Positions 18,609 through 28,475 of a stretch of DNA of 63,750 bases are shown one piece after another. Location: positions 1 through 63,750 of the forward strand of contig JBKCNS010000056.1 of NCBI GenBank assembly GCA_046297095.1, in the 5' to 3' direction. The notes beneath the pieces were generated by a model. It did not search any database. It saw only the letters and a program-made list of their open reading frames with translations, and was not told the origin of the DNA. Origin of the DNA: JBBATK01 sp046297095. Lineage in GTDB: Bacteria; Bacteroidota; Ignavibacteria; Kapaibacteriales; NICIL-2. Position numbers and translations under genes: made by a program. How positions within the stretch are numbered: the stretch's first letter is position 1; every line of letters begins with the position of its first letter.

Positions 18609-19937
18609 TTATTTCTTTTCCGACGACGGTATAAACTGCATCACCACTCTGTTCTTTGTACCGAAGTACTTTTTTGCAACACGCTGCAGATCTTCACGCT
18701 TTACGTTGTTGAAGCGCTCCATCTCGGTGTTCACATAGTTGGTGTTGCCAAACATTGCATACGCATCTGCAAGTGCCATACCTTTCTCGAGCGATCCGCG
18801 CTTGCCTTGAATAAACTTCGACTCGGCAATATTTTTTGCTTTCTTGAATTCAGATTCCGTCACACCGCCGGCAATAACACTATCAATTTGAGCATACATC
18901 TCTTGCTCAACTGCGTTGATATCCTTGCCGGGAGAAGCAATGCCCACAAGAATTGCGGCACCTGTTTTCTCCAGAGCATAGGGAAACACTGCTGCCTGAA
19001 CAGCCAATTGCTTCTCGTCTACCAGACTGCGATACATGCGTGAGCTTTCGCCATTGGCCAGAATGTCTGTAAGCATGGACATTGCATAGCTGTCGGCATC
19101 GCCCTCAGCCACTCCACGGTATCCTACAAACACAGCAGGAAGTTGCGCTTTATTGTCGTTCACTACTTCACGCACTTCGCCGTTCATGGGCTCGAGATTT
19201 AGCACTTCGCGCTGAACGTCTGCGCCGCGCGAACGGGTGGCGTAATACACGTCCAGATATTCTTTTACTTCTTTGGGATCGAAGTCTCCGCTGATACACA
19301 GCACGGCGTTGTTCGGCACATAGTACTTGTCGTAGAAGTCGCGGAACTCCTTGATGGCAGCTACGTCGATGTGTTGTGCAGAACCAATGGGTGTCCATGA
19401 ATACATGGAACCTTTGAACAGTTTGGAAAACATGCGCTCGGTCCATGTGCCATAGGGCTGGTTATCGTACCGGCCTTTGCGCTCTTCTTTTACTACGCCG
19501 CGTTGTGTTTCTACACCGATGGTATCGATTTTCAAATCACGCATGCGCTGCGCATCGATCCACATTGCAAGCTGCATTGCGTTGGACGGCACTTTGAAGT
19601 AATACACGGTTTTATCGAACGAGGTAAATGCATTCACCTCACCGCCCACACCGGAGATCATCTGCCCAACCTGTCCGCGAGGTATCGAGTCTGTGCCCTC
19701 GAACATCAGGTGTTCAAAAAAGTGTGCGAAGCCTGTGCGAGCACGGTCTTCGTATCGGCTGCCCACACGGTATTGAAGCACAGTGGAGACAATAGGGGCC
19801 GAGTTATCCTGATGAAGAATAACGTGAAGTCCGTTTGGAAGGTCGAACTCCGTAAAGGTTACAGGTTTATAGTTCTGTGCAAAAGCACTGCTGCACAGCG
19901 CAACAAACATCAAAAGAAACGAGCGTGAGACGCGCAT
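18609..19937 (-). CDS. Catalytic M16 (insulinase-type) zinc peptidase
   Basis: 442 residues, exported (MRVSRSFLLMFVALCSSAFAQ). It carries the inverted zinc motif HFFEH, with His72, Glu75 and His76, in GFAHFFEHLMFEGT. A distal acidic ligand is expected in the ETQRGVVKEERK segment. The architecture is two M16 halves, normal length for M16B. Such peptidases degrade peptides in a closed clamp. An exact -7 element lies 48 bases upstream at 19985-19992. The next gene on the same strand encodes the non-catalytic partner. The ATG at 19935-19937 is chosen because it gives a proper signal peptide. Confidence 0.9.
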   Translation of the reverse strand: MRVSRSFLLMFVALCSSAFAQNYKPVTFTEFDLPNGLHVILHQDNSAPIVSTVLQYRVGSRYEDRARTGFAHFFEHLMFEGTDSIPRGQVGQMISGVGGEVNAFTSFDKTVYYFKVPSNAMQLAMWIDAQRMRDLKIDTIGVETQRGVVKEERKGRYDNQPYGTWTERMFSKLFKGSMYSWTPIGSAQHIDVAAIKEFRDFYDKYYVPNNAVLCISGDFDPKEVKEYLDVYYATRSRGADVQREVLNLEPMNGEVREVVNDNKAQLPAVFVGYRGVAEGDADSYAMSMLTDILANGESSRMYRSLVDEKQLAVQAAVFPYALEKTGAAILVGIASPGKDINAVEQEMYAQIDSVIAGGVTESEFKKAKNIAESKFIQGKRGSLEKGMALADAYAMFGNTNYVNTEMERFNNVKREDLQRVAKKYFGTKNRVVMQFIPSSEKK

Positions 19938-19984
19938 GAACGATCCCGAAATAGTGAGGAAAATCAATGTTGAGTACAAGTGGA

Positions 19985-19992
19985 CAAAACTA
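19985..19992 (-). promoter_or_regulatory. Bacteroidota-type -7 element for the M16 pair
   Basis: The minus strand reads TAGTTTTG, an exact TAnnTTTG, 48 bases before the catalytic M16 gene start. Confidence 0.45.
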
Positions 19993-20030
19993 CTGTGGAT
20001 GCAGTACAGCCGAGAGCGAAAAAAACCGCA

Positions 20031-20060
20031 ATACAGTCAAATACAGTCAAATACAGTCAA
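20031..20060. repeat. Perfect 10-bp tandem repeat, three copies
   Basis: ATACAGTCAA occurs three times in a row without mismatch in the divergent gap between the M16 operon and holA. Confidence 0.9.
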
Positions 20061-20160
20061 TTTTGATTCGGTTTAGACGCATGACAGTTTAAAATGTTAC
20101 ATTGAAGCATCAAAGTTTTTTAATGCTACCGCGAATGTTGTTCGCGGCGTCTTTGCAATC

Positions 20161-21249
20161 ATGCAGGCTACTTCCATCACCTCAATACTGCGCCTTGATC
20201 CGCCCCCCGGCATCGTGTTCCTTTTTGGCGAGGAAGACTTTCTGCTGGAAGAAGCGCATGGCACCATTCTTCAGGCCCTTGCCAAGAAGAGTGTGTCGGA
20301 GTTTGATATCGACATGGTGGATGGCGAGGAGATTTCGGCTGAGCAAATCGTAGGCATGGCCTCTGCCTTTCCCATGATGGGCGATAGACGTCTGGTGGCC
20401 GTAAAGCACTTCGAGAAGTCTGTGGGCGGGAAGAGAGCCAAGCAGGCAGAGAAGTCGCCGTTGGGGGCATACCTGGCTGCGCCTGCGCCTCACAGCACCA
20501 TCGTGATAACGCTTACGCCCGGCTGCACGGCTATAGAAAACCTTAAAGGAATGTCGGCATTATCGAACTCCGGTAAGCAAGCGGACAAAGCCCAAGCCAA
20601 GCTCAAGAAACTTGCGTTCCCGTATAAGCAGCTTATCGAACATGCACATTGGTTAGAGTTTCCGCGCCTTCCCGAAAGCGCCATCGGCTCGTGGATTAGC
20701 AAGAGAGCGCAATCTAGGGGCAAAACCATTAGCCCCGAGGCGGCAGAGTTTATTGTGGCTCGATGCGGACCATCACTGCGGGAAATCTCTCAGGAACTGG
20801 ACAAGCTCATGCTCTTCGTAGGAGAAAAAGCCGAGCTCACACTGGATGATGCACTCACAGTGGTGGGAGAATCAAGAGAGTACAACGTGTTTGAGTTGCA
20901 AAAAGCGGTGGGCGAAAAAGCTACCTCCAAGGCCATGGTGATACTGGATCGCATGATGCGAGCAGACCGTCAGGAGATGCTTATCATCAGCATGCTCACG
21001 CGATACTTTTTGCAGCTATGGAAACTACTGGATGCATCGGGGGCACGAATGTCTCCCTTCGACGCAGCCAAAGCCACGGGAATAAACTCGTACTTCATCC
21101 CTGAGTACATGAGCGTACTTCAGCGATACACTGCCACGCAATTAGACAACGCGTTCTTCGCCTTGCGCGATGCCGACCGCCGCTTAAAATCAGGCTCGGA
21201 CGACCCACTCATGATTCTGCAGCAATCGCTGCTGAGGGTTATGTCCTAA
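20161..21249 (+). CDS. holA: DNA polymerase III subunit delta
   Basis: 362 residues, typical length. The N-terminus has FLFGEEDFLLEEA, the degenerate ATP-binding start of the clamp-loader delta subunit, then ISAEQIVGMASAFPMMGDRRLV, the standard family block. A central SPEAAEFIVARCGPSLREISQELDKL segment matches domain II/III. The protein opens and loads the beta clamp as part of the clamp-loader complex. The gene stands alone, convergent with leuS. The start ATG at 20161 is chosen because the family block begins about a dozen residues later. Confidence 0.9.
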   Translation: MQATSITSILRLDPPPGIVFLFGEEDFLLEEAHGTILQALAKKSVSEFDIDMVDGEEISAEQIVGMASAFPMMGDRRLVAVKHFEKSVGGKRAKQAEKSPLGAYLAAPAPHSTIVITLTPGCTAIENLKGMSALSNSGKQADKAQAKLKKLAFPYKQLIEHAHWLEFPRLPESAIGSWISKRAQSRGKTISPEAAEFIVARCGPSLREISQELDKLMLFVGEKAELTLDDALTVVGESREYNVFELQKAVGEKATSKAMVILDRMMRADRQEMLIISMLTRYFLQLWKLLDASGARMSPFDAAKATGINSYFIPEYMSVLQRYTATQLDNAFFALRDADRRLKSGSDDPLMILQQSLLRVMS

Positions 21250-21317
21250 AGCAACAAGTTGTGACGTTCGCAGCGCCGCAAGCAGCGCTTCGCAATCATG
21301 AGTGCAACTGCCAGTAT

Positions 21318-23861
21318 CTACCCGCAAATAAAGTTCACGAGTTTGCCCTGCACCGCTATCACCTTCTTGATGGTCTTTGCTTGAAGCTCTTGTGCTATCT
21401 GTTCATGATTGCGTGCGGCCACTTCCATCGCGGCAGCGTCTGCCGAAGCCGGAACGTTCATCTTGGCACGAATCTTCGAATTTATCTGAACGATAATCTC
21501 TACGTGCGAAAGCACGAGTGCCGATTCGTCATACTCCGGAAACGGAGCGTAGGTTATGGATTCCGCGTGCCCTAACGCACTCCATAGCTCCTCTGCTAAG
21601 TGAGGTGCAAACGGCGCAAGGCACAAGGCGAATTTCTCCATCGCTTCGCGCGGCTTCTGCGCTGCGGGAGTAAACTCATTAACAAACGACATCATCTGCG
21701 CAATCGCCGTATTGAACGAAAGATTGGTGATGTCTTCGCCAACCTTTTTGATTGTTTGATGCAGCATACGGCGCTGGCTCTCGCTCATAGGAACGTCTGC
21801 CACATCTGCAGACAGCGTGCGGTCTTCCGTCATCATCAATCGCCATGCGCGATTCAGAAAACGATGCACACCTTCGATGCCCTTTGTGGACCAGGGCTTA
21901 GAATCCTCGAGAGGCCCCAAGAACATTTCAAACAGGCGCAATGCATCAGCACCGTAATCTTGTACTACATCGTCGGGGTTAATCACATTACCTAGCGACT
22001 TGGACATCTTACGGCCGTCTTCACCCAGAATCAATCCCTGGTGAAACAGTTTCGCAAAGGGTTCGGTGGTGCTCACGTAGCCGTAATCGTACAGCACCTT
22101 GTGCCAAAATCGCGCATACAACAAGTGTAGCACGGCATGCTCCGTACCGCCTACATACAAGTCCACACCGTTAGGCTGCATCCAGTATCGTTCCTTGGCG
22201 CTATCGCAGAACAGATCGTCGTTGTGAGGATCGATAAAGCGCAAGTAATACCAGCAAGAACCAGCCCATTGAGGCATGGTATTCGTTTCGTAGCGAGCTT
22301 TCTTGCCGGTCTTTGCGTCGATAAAATTCACCCACGACGGCACCGTTGCCAGCGCACTTTCTCCCGTTCCGGATGGCTTAAAATCTTCAACATCGGGAAG
22401 CACCAGCGGAAGTTCGTCCTCGGATAAAGCTCGCTTGGTTCCGTCTTCGAAAAACATAATCGGTACCGGCTCGCCCCAGTAGCGCTGACGTGAGAACAAC
22501 CAATCGCGAAGCTTGAAATTGATACTGCGCTTTCCTATTCCGGATTCCTCCAGCCACTCTATAGCAAGTTTCTTTGCCACCGCGGTTGGCTCGTCGTTCA
22601 GCGAAACATGTGCGTTCCGGGAATTCACGCCAATGCCCTCTGCGGTGTAGGCAGCTGCCTCAACATCAGTGTCTGTGCCGTCTGCAGGCTTCACCACTTG
22701 CACAATAGGCAATTGATATGCAGTTGCAAAAGCGTGATCACGCTCATCGTGACCGGGCACGGCCATGATAGCACCGGTACCGTAGTGAGCCAACACATAG
22801 TCTGCAATCCACACCGGTATAGACTGGCCGGTAGCGGGATTTAAGGCAAATCCGCCGGTAAATACGCCGGTCTTTTCTTTGTTGAGTTCGGTGCGTTCCA
22901 GATCACTTTTCTCGGCGGCTATGCGGCGATATTCCGCAACTGCCGAACGACACTCTTCGGTGGTGATGTGATCCACAAAGGGATGTTCGGGCGAGAGAAC
23001 CAAATACGTGGCGCCGAACAATGTATCGGGGCGCGTGGTGAATACCGTAACGGTATCCTCGGTTCCCAAAACGGGAAAGGAAACCATTGCACCCTCGCTC
23101 TTGCCAATCCAATGGCGCTGCATTTCTTTGGTGCTGGGCACCCAGTCTACCAGCTCCAAATCGTCGAGCAATCGCTGAGCATATTTTGTGATACGCAGCA
23201 TCCATTGGCGCATGGGGCGCCGTTCCACCGAGTATCCTTTTTCTTTCCACTCATCTACTTCTTCGTTTGCCAGCACGGTACCAAGCGCTTCACACCAATT
23301 CACCGGGATCATTGCTATATAGGCCAAACGATGCTCGTCTTTGTATGCCTCTACATCGGTGCAATTCTCGGGAATGGGTAACTCGGCTATGGAGCGGGCA
23401 CGTTGCTCGGCATCGTCGAACCACGAATCATACAGCTTGGTAAACATCCACTGCGTCCACTTATAGTACGCCGGGTACGTGGTATTCACCTGCCTGGACC
23501 AATCATAGCTGAAGCCAAGCATTTTTAGCTGGCGGGTAAAGTTCTGAACGTTCTTTGCTGTGGCGGTGATAGGGTGTATTCCGGTGTTCATCGAATACCG
23601 CTCGGTAGGCAGGCCGAAAGCGTCCCAACCCATGGGATGCAACACGTTGAAGCCCTTCATGCGTTTATATCGGGCTATGATATCGGTGGCTGTGTAGCCC
23701 TCCGGGTGCCCTACGTGCAAGCCATCGCCACTGGGATAGGGGAACATATCCAACACGTAATACTTGGGCTTGGATTGATCTTCCGGAGTAGCAAAGGTGC
23801 TGTGGTCGTCCCAGTACGTTTGCCATTTTTTTTCGATGTCGTGAAAGGGGTACGATGCCAT
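21318..23861 (-). CDS. leuS: Leucyl-tRNA synthetase
   Basis: 847 residues, a class I aminoacyl-tRNA synthetase. It has the HIGH-type motif as HVGH in GDGLHVGHPEGY near residue 50 and KMSKS as GRKMSKSLGNV in the C-terminal half. The editing (CP1) region includes TTRPDTLFGATYLV. The N-terminal MASYPFHDIEKKWQ sets the start at ATG 23859-23861, preceded by AGGA. It attaches leucine to tRNA-Leu in the cytoplasm. A tRNA-Leu gene is in this window, but far away. Confidence 0.97.
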   Translation of the reverse strand: MASYPFHDIEKKWQTYWDDHSTFATPEDQSKPKYYVLDMFPYPSGDGLHVGHPEGYTATDIIARYKRMKGFNVLHPMGWDAFGLPTERYSMNTGIHPITATAKNVQNFTRQLKMLGFSYDWSRQVNTTYPAYYKWTQWMFTKLYDSWFDDAEQRARSIAELPIPENCTDVEAYKDEHRLAYIAMIPVNWCEALGTVLANEEVDEWKEKGYSVERRPMRQWMLRITKYAQRLLDDLELVDWVPSTKEMQRHWIGKSEGAMVSFPVLGTEDTVTVFTTRPDTLFGATYLVLSPEHPFVDHITTEECRSAVAEYRRIAAEKSDLERTELNKEKTGVFTGGFALNPATGQSIPVWIADYVLAHYGTGAIMAVPGHDERDHAFATAYQLPIVQVVKPADGTDTDVEAAAYTAEGIGVNSRNAHVSLNDEPTAVAKKLAIEWLEESGIGKRSINFKLRDWLFSRQRYWGEPVPIMFFEDGTKRALSEDELPLVLPDVEDFKPSGTGESALATVPSWVNFIDAKTGKKARYETNTMPQWAGSCWYYLRFIDPHNDDLFCDSAKERYWMQPNGVDLYVGGTEHAVLHLLYARFWHKVLYDYGYVSTTEPFAKLFHQGLILGEDGRKMSKSLGNVINPDDVVQDYGADALRLFEMFLGPLEDSKPWSTKGIEGVHRFLNRAWRLMMTEDRTLSADVADVPMSESQRRMLHQTIKKVGEDITNLSFNTAIAQMMSFVNEFTPAAQKPREAMEKFALCLAPFAPHLAEELWSALGHAESITYAPFPEYDESALVLSHVEIIVQINSKIRAKMNVPASADAAAMEVAARNHEQIAQELQAKTIKKVIAVQGKLVNFICG

Positions 23862-24234
23862 GGTGATCCTGCGCGATGAGTGGTTGCCGTTGTTCTGCGG
23901 GCTTGTTTCGTGCAAATTTACGAAACGGCTGTGGGAACGCCGGTCGCAAGGCCAAATAGCTACGCCTGAGCAATGATTTCGCTCTGTTTTTCGTGAATTG
24001 ATTTTCAGAATGAGCGATTTTCAACAGAATCTTGCCTGCCTCTAAAATCACACCTAAACCTCACAAAAAAAGCCTTTGTTATTACATCTGAACACAGCAT
24101 TTTGGGCTTTACCGACGGCCTGCAAAAGCGGCATCGGCGGAACTGTTGGCGGTTGCCCCCCGGCAACTGTAGAATCTTGCATAAAAATCTACAGCAGATT
24201 CAGTCTTTATTACACATTTTTTTGGAGTTCACGT
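23862..24234. other. Divergent intergenic region between leuS and the Omp28-like gene
   Basis: A 373-base gap. On the left it holds the leuS -7 element. On the right is a leader with two adjacent hairpins: GTTGCC-CCCC-GGCAAC at 24152-24167 and TGTAGA/TCTACA at 24168-24193. No conserved protein was found in it and no known riboswitch class was recognised. Confidence 0.6.
23913..23920 (-). promoter_or_regulatory. Bacteroidota-type -7 element for leuS
   Basis: The minus strand reads TAAATTTG, an exact TAnnTTTG, 52 bases upstream of the leuS start. Confidence 0.45.
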
Positions 24235-26673
24235 ATGAAGCTACTTCGTACCCTCTTTGTTGCTACGCTCTTGATGGTCGTAGCAGGAACTTCCTCGTTT
24301 GCACAGCATCAGCGCAAGGTGTTGTTCGAGGAATTCACGGCCATGACATGCCCGCCGTGTGCAACGTTGAAACCTGCGGTTGAAGCGTTTGCAAAAACGG
24401 ACAATGTTATCACCGTTACCTATCACCAAAACTATCCCGCAGCCGGTGATCCGTACAACTTGTTGGATAATGCAGTAAACAGAACTCGCCACGACTGGTA
24501 CGGAGTATCCGGTATTCCCTCCTGTTTCATGAACGGCCAAAAAGTAGGCAACTCGCTCGGCTCGTTCCAGGCTGCTGCGGCTCCGTATTTGGCGCAGCAA
24601 TCACCCATTCTTATTACGGTTACGGAAGATCGTTCCACAACACCGATTAAGGTGACGATTAAGGTAAAGAACGACGGCACTCAAGACTTGAGCGGCGTTA
24701 GTCTCCACACGCAAGTAATCAACTACTATGCAGATCTTACCACCTATCCCGACGTTGTAAACAATCCTAACAAGCGTTACACAACGTTCGAATACTGTAT
24801 CATGAAGGCAATGCCGACCATCACCGGTCAGTCTATCAGCGTTCCCGCAGGTACAGAAAAGACATTCGAGTACAGCTACTCGATAGGCACCAACACTAAG
24901 CTCTGGACTTCACCGTATGTGATCGCGTTCATCCAGAACATGACCACAAAGGAAGTTCTTCAGGCAGGCACAAGCTTCGAAAGCATTTCGAAGAAGGTAG
25001 CAATTTCTTCTGCGGAAAATCAATTCATGATGACTGCTCGCAACAAGGCGGTAAAGAAGAGCATCACCTTGAAGAACGAAGGCAATAGCAGCATGACCGT
25101 TAATGTTGACTTCGCTGCAACACCCACAGTTCCCAGCGGCTGGACCACACCTACGTTGTCTTCGAACAGTGTAACTGTTCCCGGCAAGGGCACAGCAACG
25201 GTAGACGTGATGTTCAACACCACGGGTACCGGAGGATCGTTCTTCACAACCATCAAAGCTACACCTGCAGGTGCGGGCTTGAATATCGAGTCTAGCTACG
25301 ACTTCGGTTATGTAGCAGAGAACACCAAGTATTGTGTACTCGCAGGATACTCATCAAAAGGTCTTGCCGATGCGTACACAATTCTCAATGGTCTTGCTAA
25401 CTACAAGAACGAAGTAGCGTACGTACCTGCAATGCAATCGGTATTCGATCAACTTGGTCAAGTACCCTTTACCGCAGTTGTATGCCCTGTAGACTTTGCT
25501 AACCGTGGCAACTTCGTAAACGATCAGTTTGCCGGTATCGTGGCAGATATGTTCAACAGCGGCAAGCGCCTTGTGTTCTACGGAGATGCAGCATTGTATA
25601 ATGCAATGATGGTTTCGTCCGCTCCTCAAGGCTGGAACTCATTCTTCCGCAACATTGGTATGACAAGCTTGAATGCAGATCCAACCGCTCGCATCAACAC
25701 ATCAACCGGCGCTCCCATTGCATTCAGCATCCGTGGCGTTGCAAACGATGCAATCGGTAACGGTGTATTGTTGAACCTGAACTCTTCTACAGCAGCCTAC
25801 AACTACTTCTCTGAAGACATCGGTATCGATCCTTCGATCAACAACATCACACCGTTCTTGTACTACGACAACAACACATCAACCAATGCAGCTGTTCGTT
25901 TGCAATCCGAAAGCTCACGTGCGGTAATCCTCGGATTCCCCATCGAAGCAATTGCCAGCACCGCAGCGCGTTCCGTTCTTTACGGCAAGATCATGGACTG
26001 GGTAACAGCGGAAATCACTGTTGTAAAGACACCCGATATCAAGATCACCGGAAACAGCGGCGAAACGGTAGACTTCGGTACTGTTGAAGTGGGCAAAGAA
26101 AAAACACTCACAGCTGAGTTGAAGAACTCCGGCTCCGGCGATCTCACGATCTCTGCAGTTGATGTGGATGCGGCATACAAGGGTTCCTTCGAGCTCACAC
26201 TGCCGAACGCATTGCCTATGGTGATTGCACCCGGCGACAAGCGTGTTGTTACCATCAAGTTCAAGCCCACAAAGGCTGAAGACATCTTCACAACCTGCAC
26301 AATTAAGTCCAACGCTAAGTCTGCTTCGGTAGACGGCGAGAATTATCTTGGTATCAATGCAGTTGCAACGGGCTCTTCCTCGGTTGATCAAGGCACAAGC
26401 GGCGACGGTATGCTGAGCGTATCGGCTGCTCCGAACCCTGCAAACAGCGTGTCACGTATCACCTACACGGTAGCAGGAACAACAGCACAAAACGTAACAG
26501 TAACTGTTGTTGATGCTCTTGGAACCACCGTAGCTACTCTTGCTCAAGGTGTTGTAGCACCGGGCTCACATGTAACCCCGTTTAACACATCAGCTCTTGC
26601 AGCAGGTGCATATAAAGTTGTTGTTCGCGCAGGCGCTTCCAGCAGCTTCGTACCGGTTGTAGTAGTGAAGTAG
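24235..26673 (+). CDS. Omp28-like secreted protein with thioredoxin-type CPPC and T9SS sorting domain
   Basis: 812 residues with signal peptide MKLLRTLFVATLLMVVAGTSSFA. Just after it comes VLFEEFTAMTCPPCATL with the CxxC pair at residues 39 and 42, the thioredoxin-like start of Omp28-family proteins. A YGVSGIPSCFMNGQ segment supplies the cis-Pro region. The middle is beta-rich. An ASH-like domain lies about 600-705 (VDFGTVEVGKEKTLTAEL) and a T9SS sorting domain ends the protein (AAPNPANSVSRITY, GAYKVVVRAG). A GGAG site precedes the ATG. Its codon use and flanking hairpins suggest high expression. A paralogue lies at 59587-61992. A redox role outside the cell is inference. Confidence 0.8.
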   Translation: MKLLRTLFVATLLMVVAGTSSFAQHQRKVLFEEFTAMTCPPCATLKPAVEAFAKTDNVITVTYHQNYPAAGDPYNLLDNAVNRTRHDWYGVSGIPSCFMNGQKVGNSLGSFQAAAAPYLAQQSPILITVTEDRSTTPIKVTIKVKNDGTQDLSGVSLHTQVINYYADLTTYPDVVNNPNKRYTTFEYCIMKAMPTITGQSISVPAGTEKTFEYSYSIGTNTKLWTSPYVIAFIQNMTTKEVLQAGTSFESISKKVAISSAENQFMMTARNKAVKKSITLKNEGNSSMTVNVDFAATPTVPSGWTTPTLSSNSVTVPGKGTATVDVMFNTTGTGGSFFTTIKATPAGAGLNIESSYDFGYVAENTKYCVLAGYSSKGLADAYTILNGLANYKNEVAYVPAMQSVFDQLGQVPFTAVVCPVDFANRGNFVNDQFAGIVADMFNSGKRLVFYGDAALYNAMMVSSAPQGWNSFFRNIGMTSLNADPTARINTSTGAPIAFSIRGVANDAIGNGVLLNLNSSTAAYNYFSEDIGIDPSINNITPFLYYDNNTSTNAAVRLQSESSRAVILGFPIEAIASTAARSVLYGKIMDWVTAEITVVKTPDIKITGNSGETVDFGTVEVGKEKTLTAELKNSGSGDLTISAVDVDAAYKGSFELTLPNALPMVIAPGDKRVVTIKFKPTKAEDIFTTCTIKSNAKSASVDGENYLGINAVATGSSSVDQGTSGDGMLSVSAAPNPANSVSRITYTVAGTTAQNVTVTVVDALGTTVATLAQGVVAPGSHVTPFNTSALAAGAYKVVVRAGASSSFVPVVVVK

Positions 26674-26684
26674 TAGTGAAGTAA
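26659..26684. repeat. 11-bp direct duplication spanning a stop codon
   Basis: GTAGTAGTGAA occurs at 26659-26669 and again at 26670-26680, followed by GTAA. The stop TAG (26671-26673) lies inside the second copy. Confidence 0.7.
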
Positions 26685-26738
26685 TTTCATAGCAGCGAAA
26701 CTTCGTTTGGCGCTTAGAGCCAAGGTTTCTTCCGAACC

Positions 26739-26774
26739 AAAGCCGATTGATCTCTGATCAATCGGCTTTTTTTT
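26739..26774 (+). terminator. Rho-independent terminator
   Basis: Arm AAAGCCGATTGATC at 26739-26752, loop TCT, matching arm 26756-26769, then a T run. It follows the Omp28-like gene. Confidence 0.92.
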
Positions 26775-26926
26775 CTACCTATGTCCTGTTCGGAACACCC
26801 TCCTCCGGACATACACATTGGTAAATAAAAAAACTATTCCTCTTCGATACATTCCTCGCTGATTCTATCTTCGGCCCTTCGCCTGCCGCACCCGCTCCCC
26901 TCTTTCATTACCTCAGGAAATCTGAT

Positions 26927-28471
26927 ATGTACTCACGCCTTAGCTCGGCCGCCGTGTGCGGTATCGATGCCTTTATCGTGGATGTTGAAACCCATTTGGA
27001 AAATCACCTGCCAAACTTTGTGACGGTGGGTCTGCCGGACTCGGCCGTGCGAGAATCGCGCGAGCGCGTCATGGCTGCGGTGAAAAACTCGGAGTTCCCT
27101 TTTCCGCAAAAGAAAGTGACGATCAATTTGGCGCCGGCCGATGTACGCAAGGAAGGCAGTGCCTTCGATTTACCTATAGCGCTGGGAATTCTTGTAGCGT
27201 GCGACATCATCGCCGAGGAAAACACCGGCCAAATACTCTTCATTGGCGAGCTGGCGCTGGATGGTGCTTTGAGGCCTGTGCATGGTGTGCTGTCTATAGC
27301 AGTTGAAGCCGCAAAGCAAGGATTTGCGCGCCTTTTGCTGCCTGCAGATAACGCAGCTGAGGCGGCGCTGGTTCCGGGAATTGATGTAATTCCTATTACC
27401 ACTCTGCAACAGGCGGTACGATACCTGAATGGCGACAGCAGTATAGACCCATTACGTATCAACATTAGCGATGTATTCAGAGTGGACGATGATGCCGGCA
27501 AGCCGGATATCGCGGATGTGAAAGGGCAAGAGAGTGTAAAGCGGGCATTGGAGATCGCCGCCGCCGGAGGACATAACTTGATTATGGTGGGGCCGCCGGG
27601 CTCCGGTAAAACCATGCTTGCTAAACGCATTCCCACCATTCTGCCGCCGCTCACTCTAGACGAATCGCTGGAGACCACAAAGATCCATTCGGTGACCGGG
27701 CTACTACCCAATGGGCAGGCGCTACTCACACAACGACCCTTCCGCGCTCCGCATCATACTATATCCGACGCTGCTCTTGTGGGCGGCGGTGTTGGTATTG
27801 TTCGTGCGGGAGAAATCTCCATGGCTAATCATGGCGTGTTGTTTCTGGATGAGCTGCCCGAGTTTGCGCGCAACGTGCTGGAAGTGCTTCGCCAACCACT
27901 GGAAGAGAAACGAATTTCTATCTCGCGCACAAAAATGACCATCGAGTTTCCGTGCAACTTTATGCTTGTATGCAGCATGAATCCTTGTCCCTGCGGGAAC
28001 TTCGGTAATCCGGCGCAGCAATGCAGCTGCACACCGCAACAAATTCAACGGTACATGGCGCGCATCAGCGGACCCCTGCTGGATCGCATCGATTTACATG
28101 TGGATGTGGCCGGTGTACAATACAGAGAGCTTAGCACCGCCCGCGTAGGCGAGACCTCCGGTGTTATTCGCGCGCGAGTAATCAAGGCGCGTCATGTTCA
28201 AACAGAGCGCTACATGTTGGCACCCGGAGTGTACAAGAACGCCGACATGGGTCCTGCCGAGCTTGAGCAGTACTGCGTATTGGACGATGCATCGCAACAA
28301 CTAATCAAAACCGCTATGGTAAAGCTGGGACTGTCTGCCCGTGCTTACGACCGCATTCTGAAGGTGTCGCGCACTATTGCAGATCTGGCCGGCAGCAGCA
28401 CCATCCACGCCGCTCATATCAGCGAAGCCATTCAATACCGAAACCTGGACAGGCAATACTGGAATGCTTGA
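26927..28471 (+). CDS. YifB/ComM family Mg-chelatase-like AAA+ ATPase
   Basis: 514 residues, normal for YifB. The N-terminal S5-like ChlI domain has the GLPDSAVRESRERV block. The AAA+ core follows with Walker A GPPGSGKTMLAKRIPTILPPL (about residue 222) and LDELPEFARNVLEVLRQPLE. The CSMNPCPCG segment and later CSC residues are also family hallmarks. The C-terminal Mg_chelatase_C domain contains RAYDRILKVSRTIADL. ComM members act as helicases for branch migration during natural transformation; the role here is inferred. An AGGAA site precedes the ATG. Single gene. Confidence 0.93.
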   Translation: MYSRLSSAAVCGIDAFIVDVETHLENHLPNFVTVGLPDSAVRESRERVMAAVKNSEFPFPQKKVTINLAPADVRKEGSAFDLPIALGILVACDIIAEENTGQILFIGELALDGALRPVHGVLSIAVEAAKQGFARLLLPADNAAEAALVPGIDVIPITTLQQAVRYLNGDSSIDPLRINISDVFRVDDDAGKPDIADVKGQESVKRALEIAAAGGHNLIMVGPPGSGKTMLAKRIPTILPPLTLDESLETTKIHSVTGLLPNGQALLTQRPFRAPHHTISDAALVGGGVGIVRAGEISMANHGVLFLDELPEFARNVLEVLRQPLEEKRISISRTKMTIEFPCNFMLVCSMNPCPCGNFGNPAQQCSCTPQQIQRYMARISGPLLDRIDLHVDVAGVQYRELSTARVGETSGVIRARVIKARHVQTERYMLAPGVYKNADMGPAELEQYCVLDDASQQLIKTAMVKLGLSARAYDRILKVSRTIADLAGSSTIHAAHISEAIQYRNLDRQYWNA

Positions 28472-28475
28472 GTAC

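Noticed and set aside
20031..20060. CRISPR array interpretation of the short tandem repeats (here and at 33125, 38743, 55483, 62236)
   Set aside because: Units are 9-23 bp and directly adjacent, with no unique spacers and no cas genes.
27004..27729. 241-residue open frame antisense to yifB
   Set aside because: Mirror of a conserved AAA+ gene; Ser/Arg-rich with no domain.
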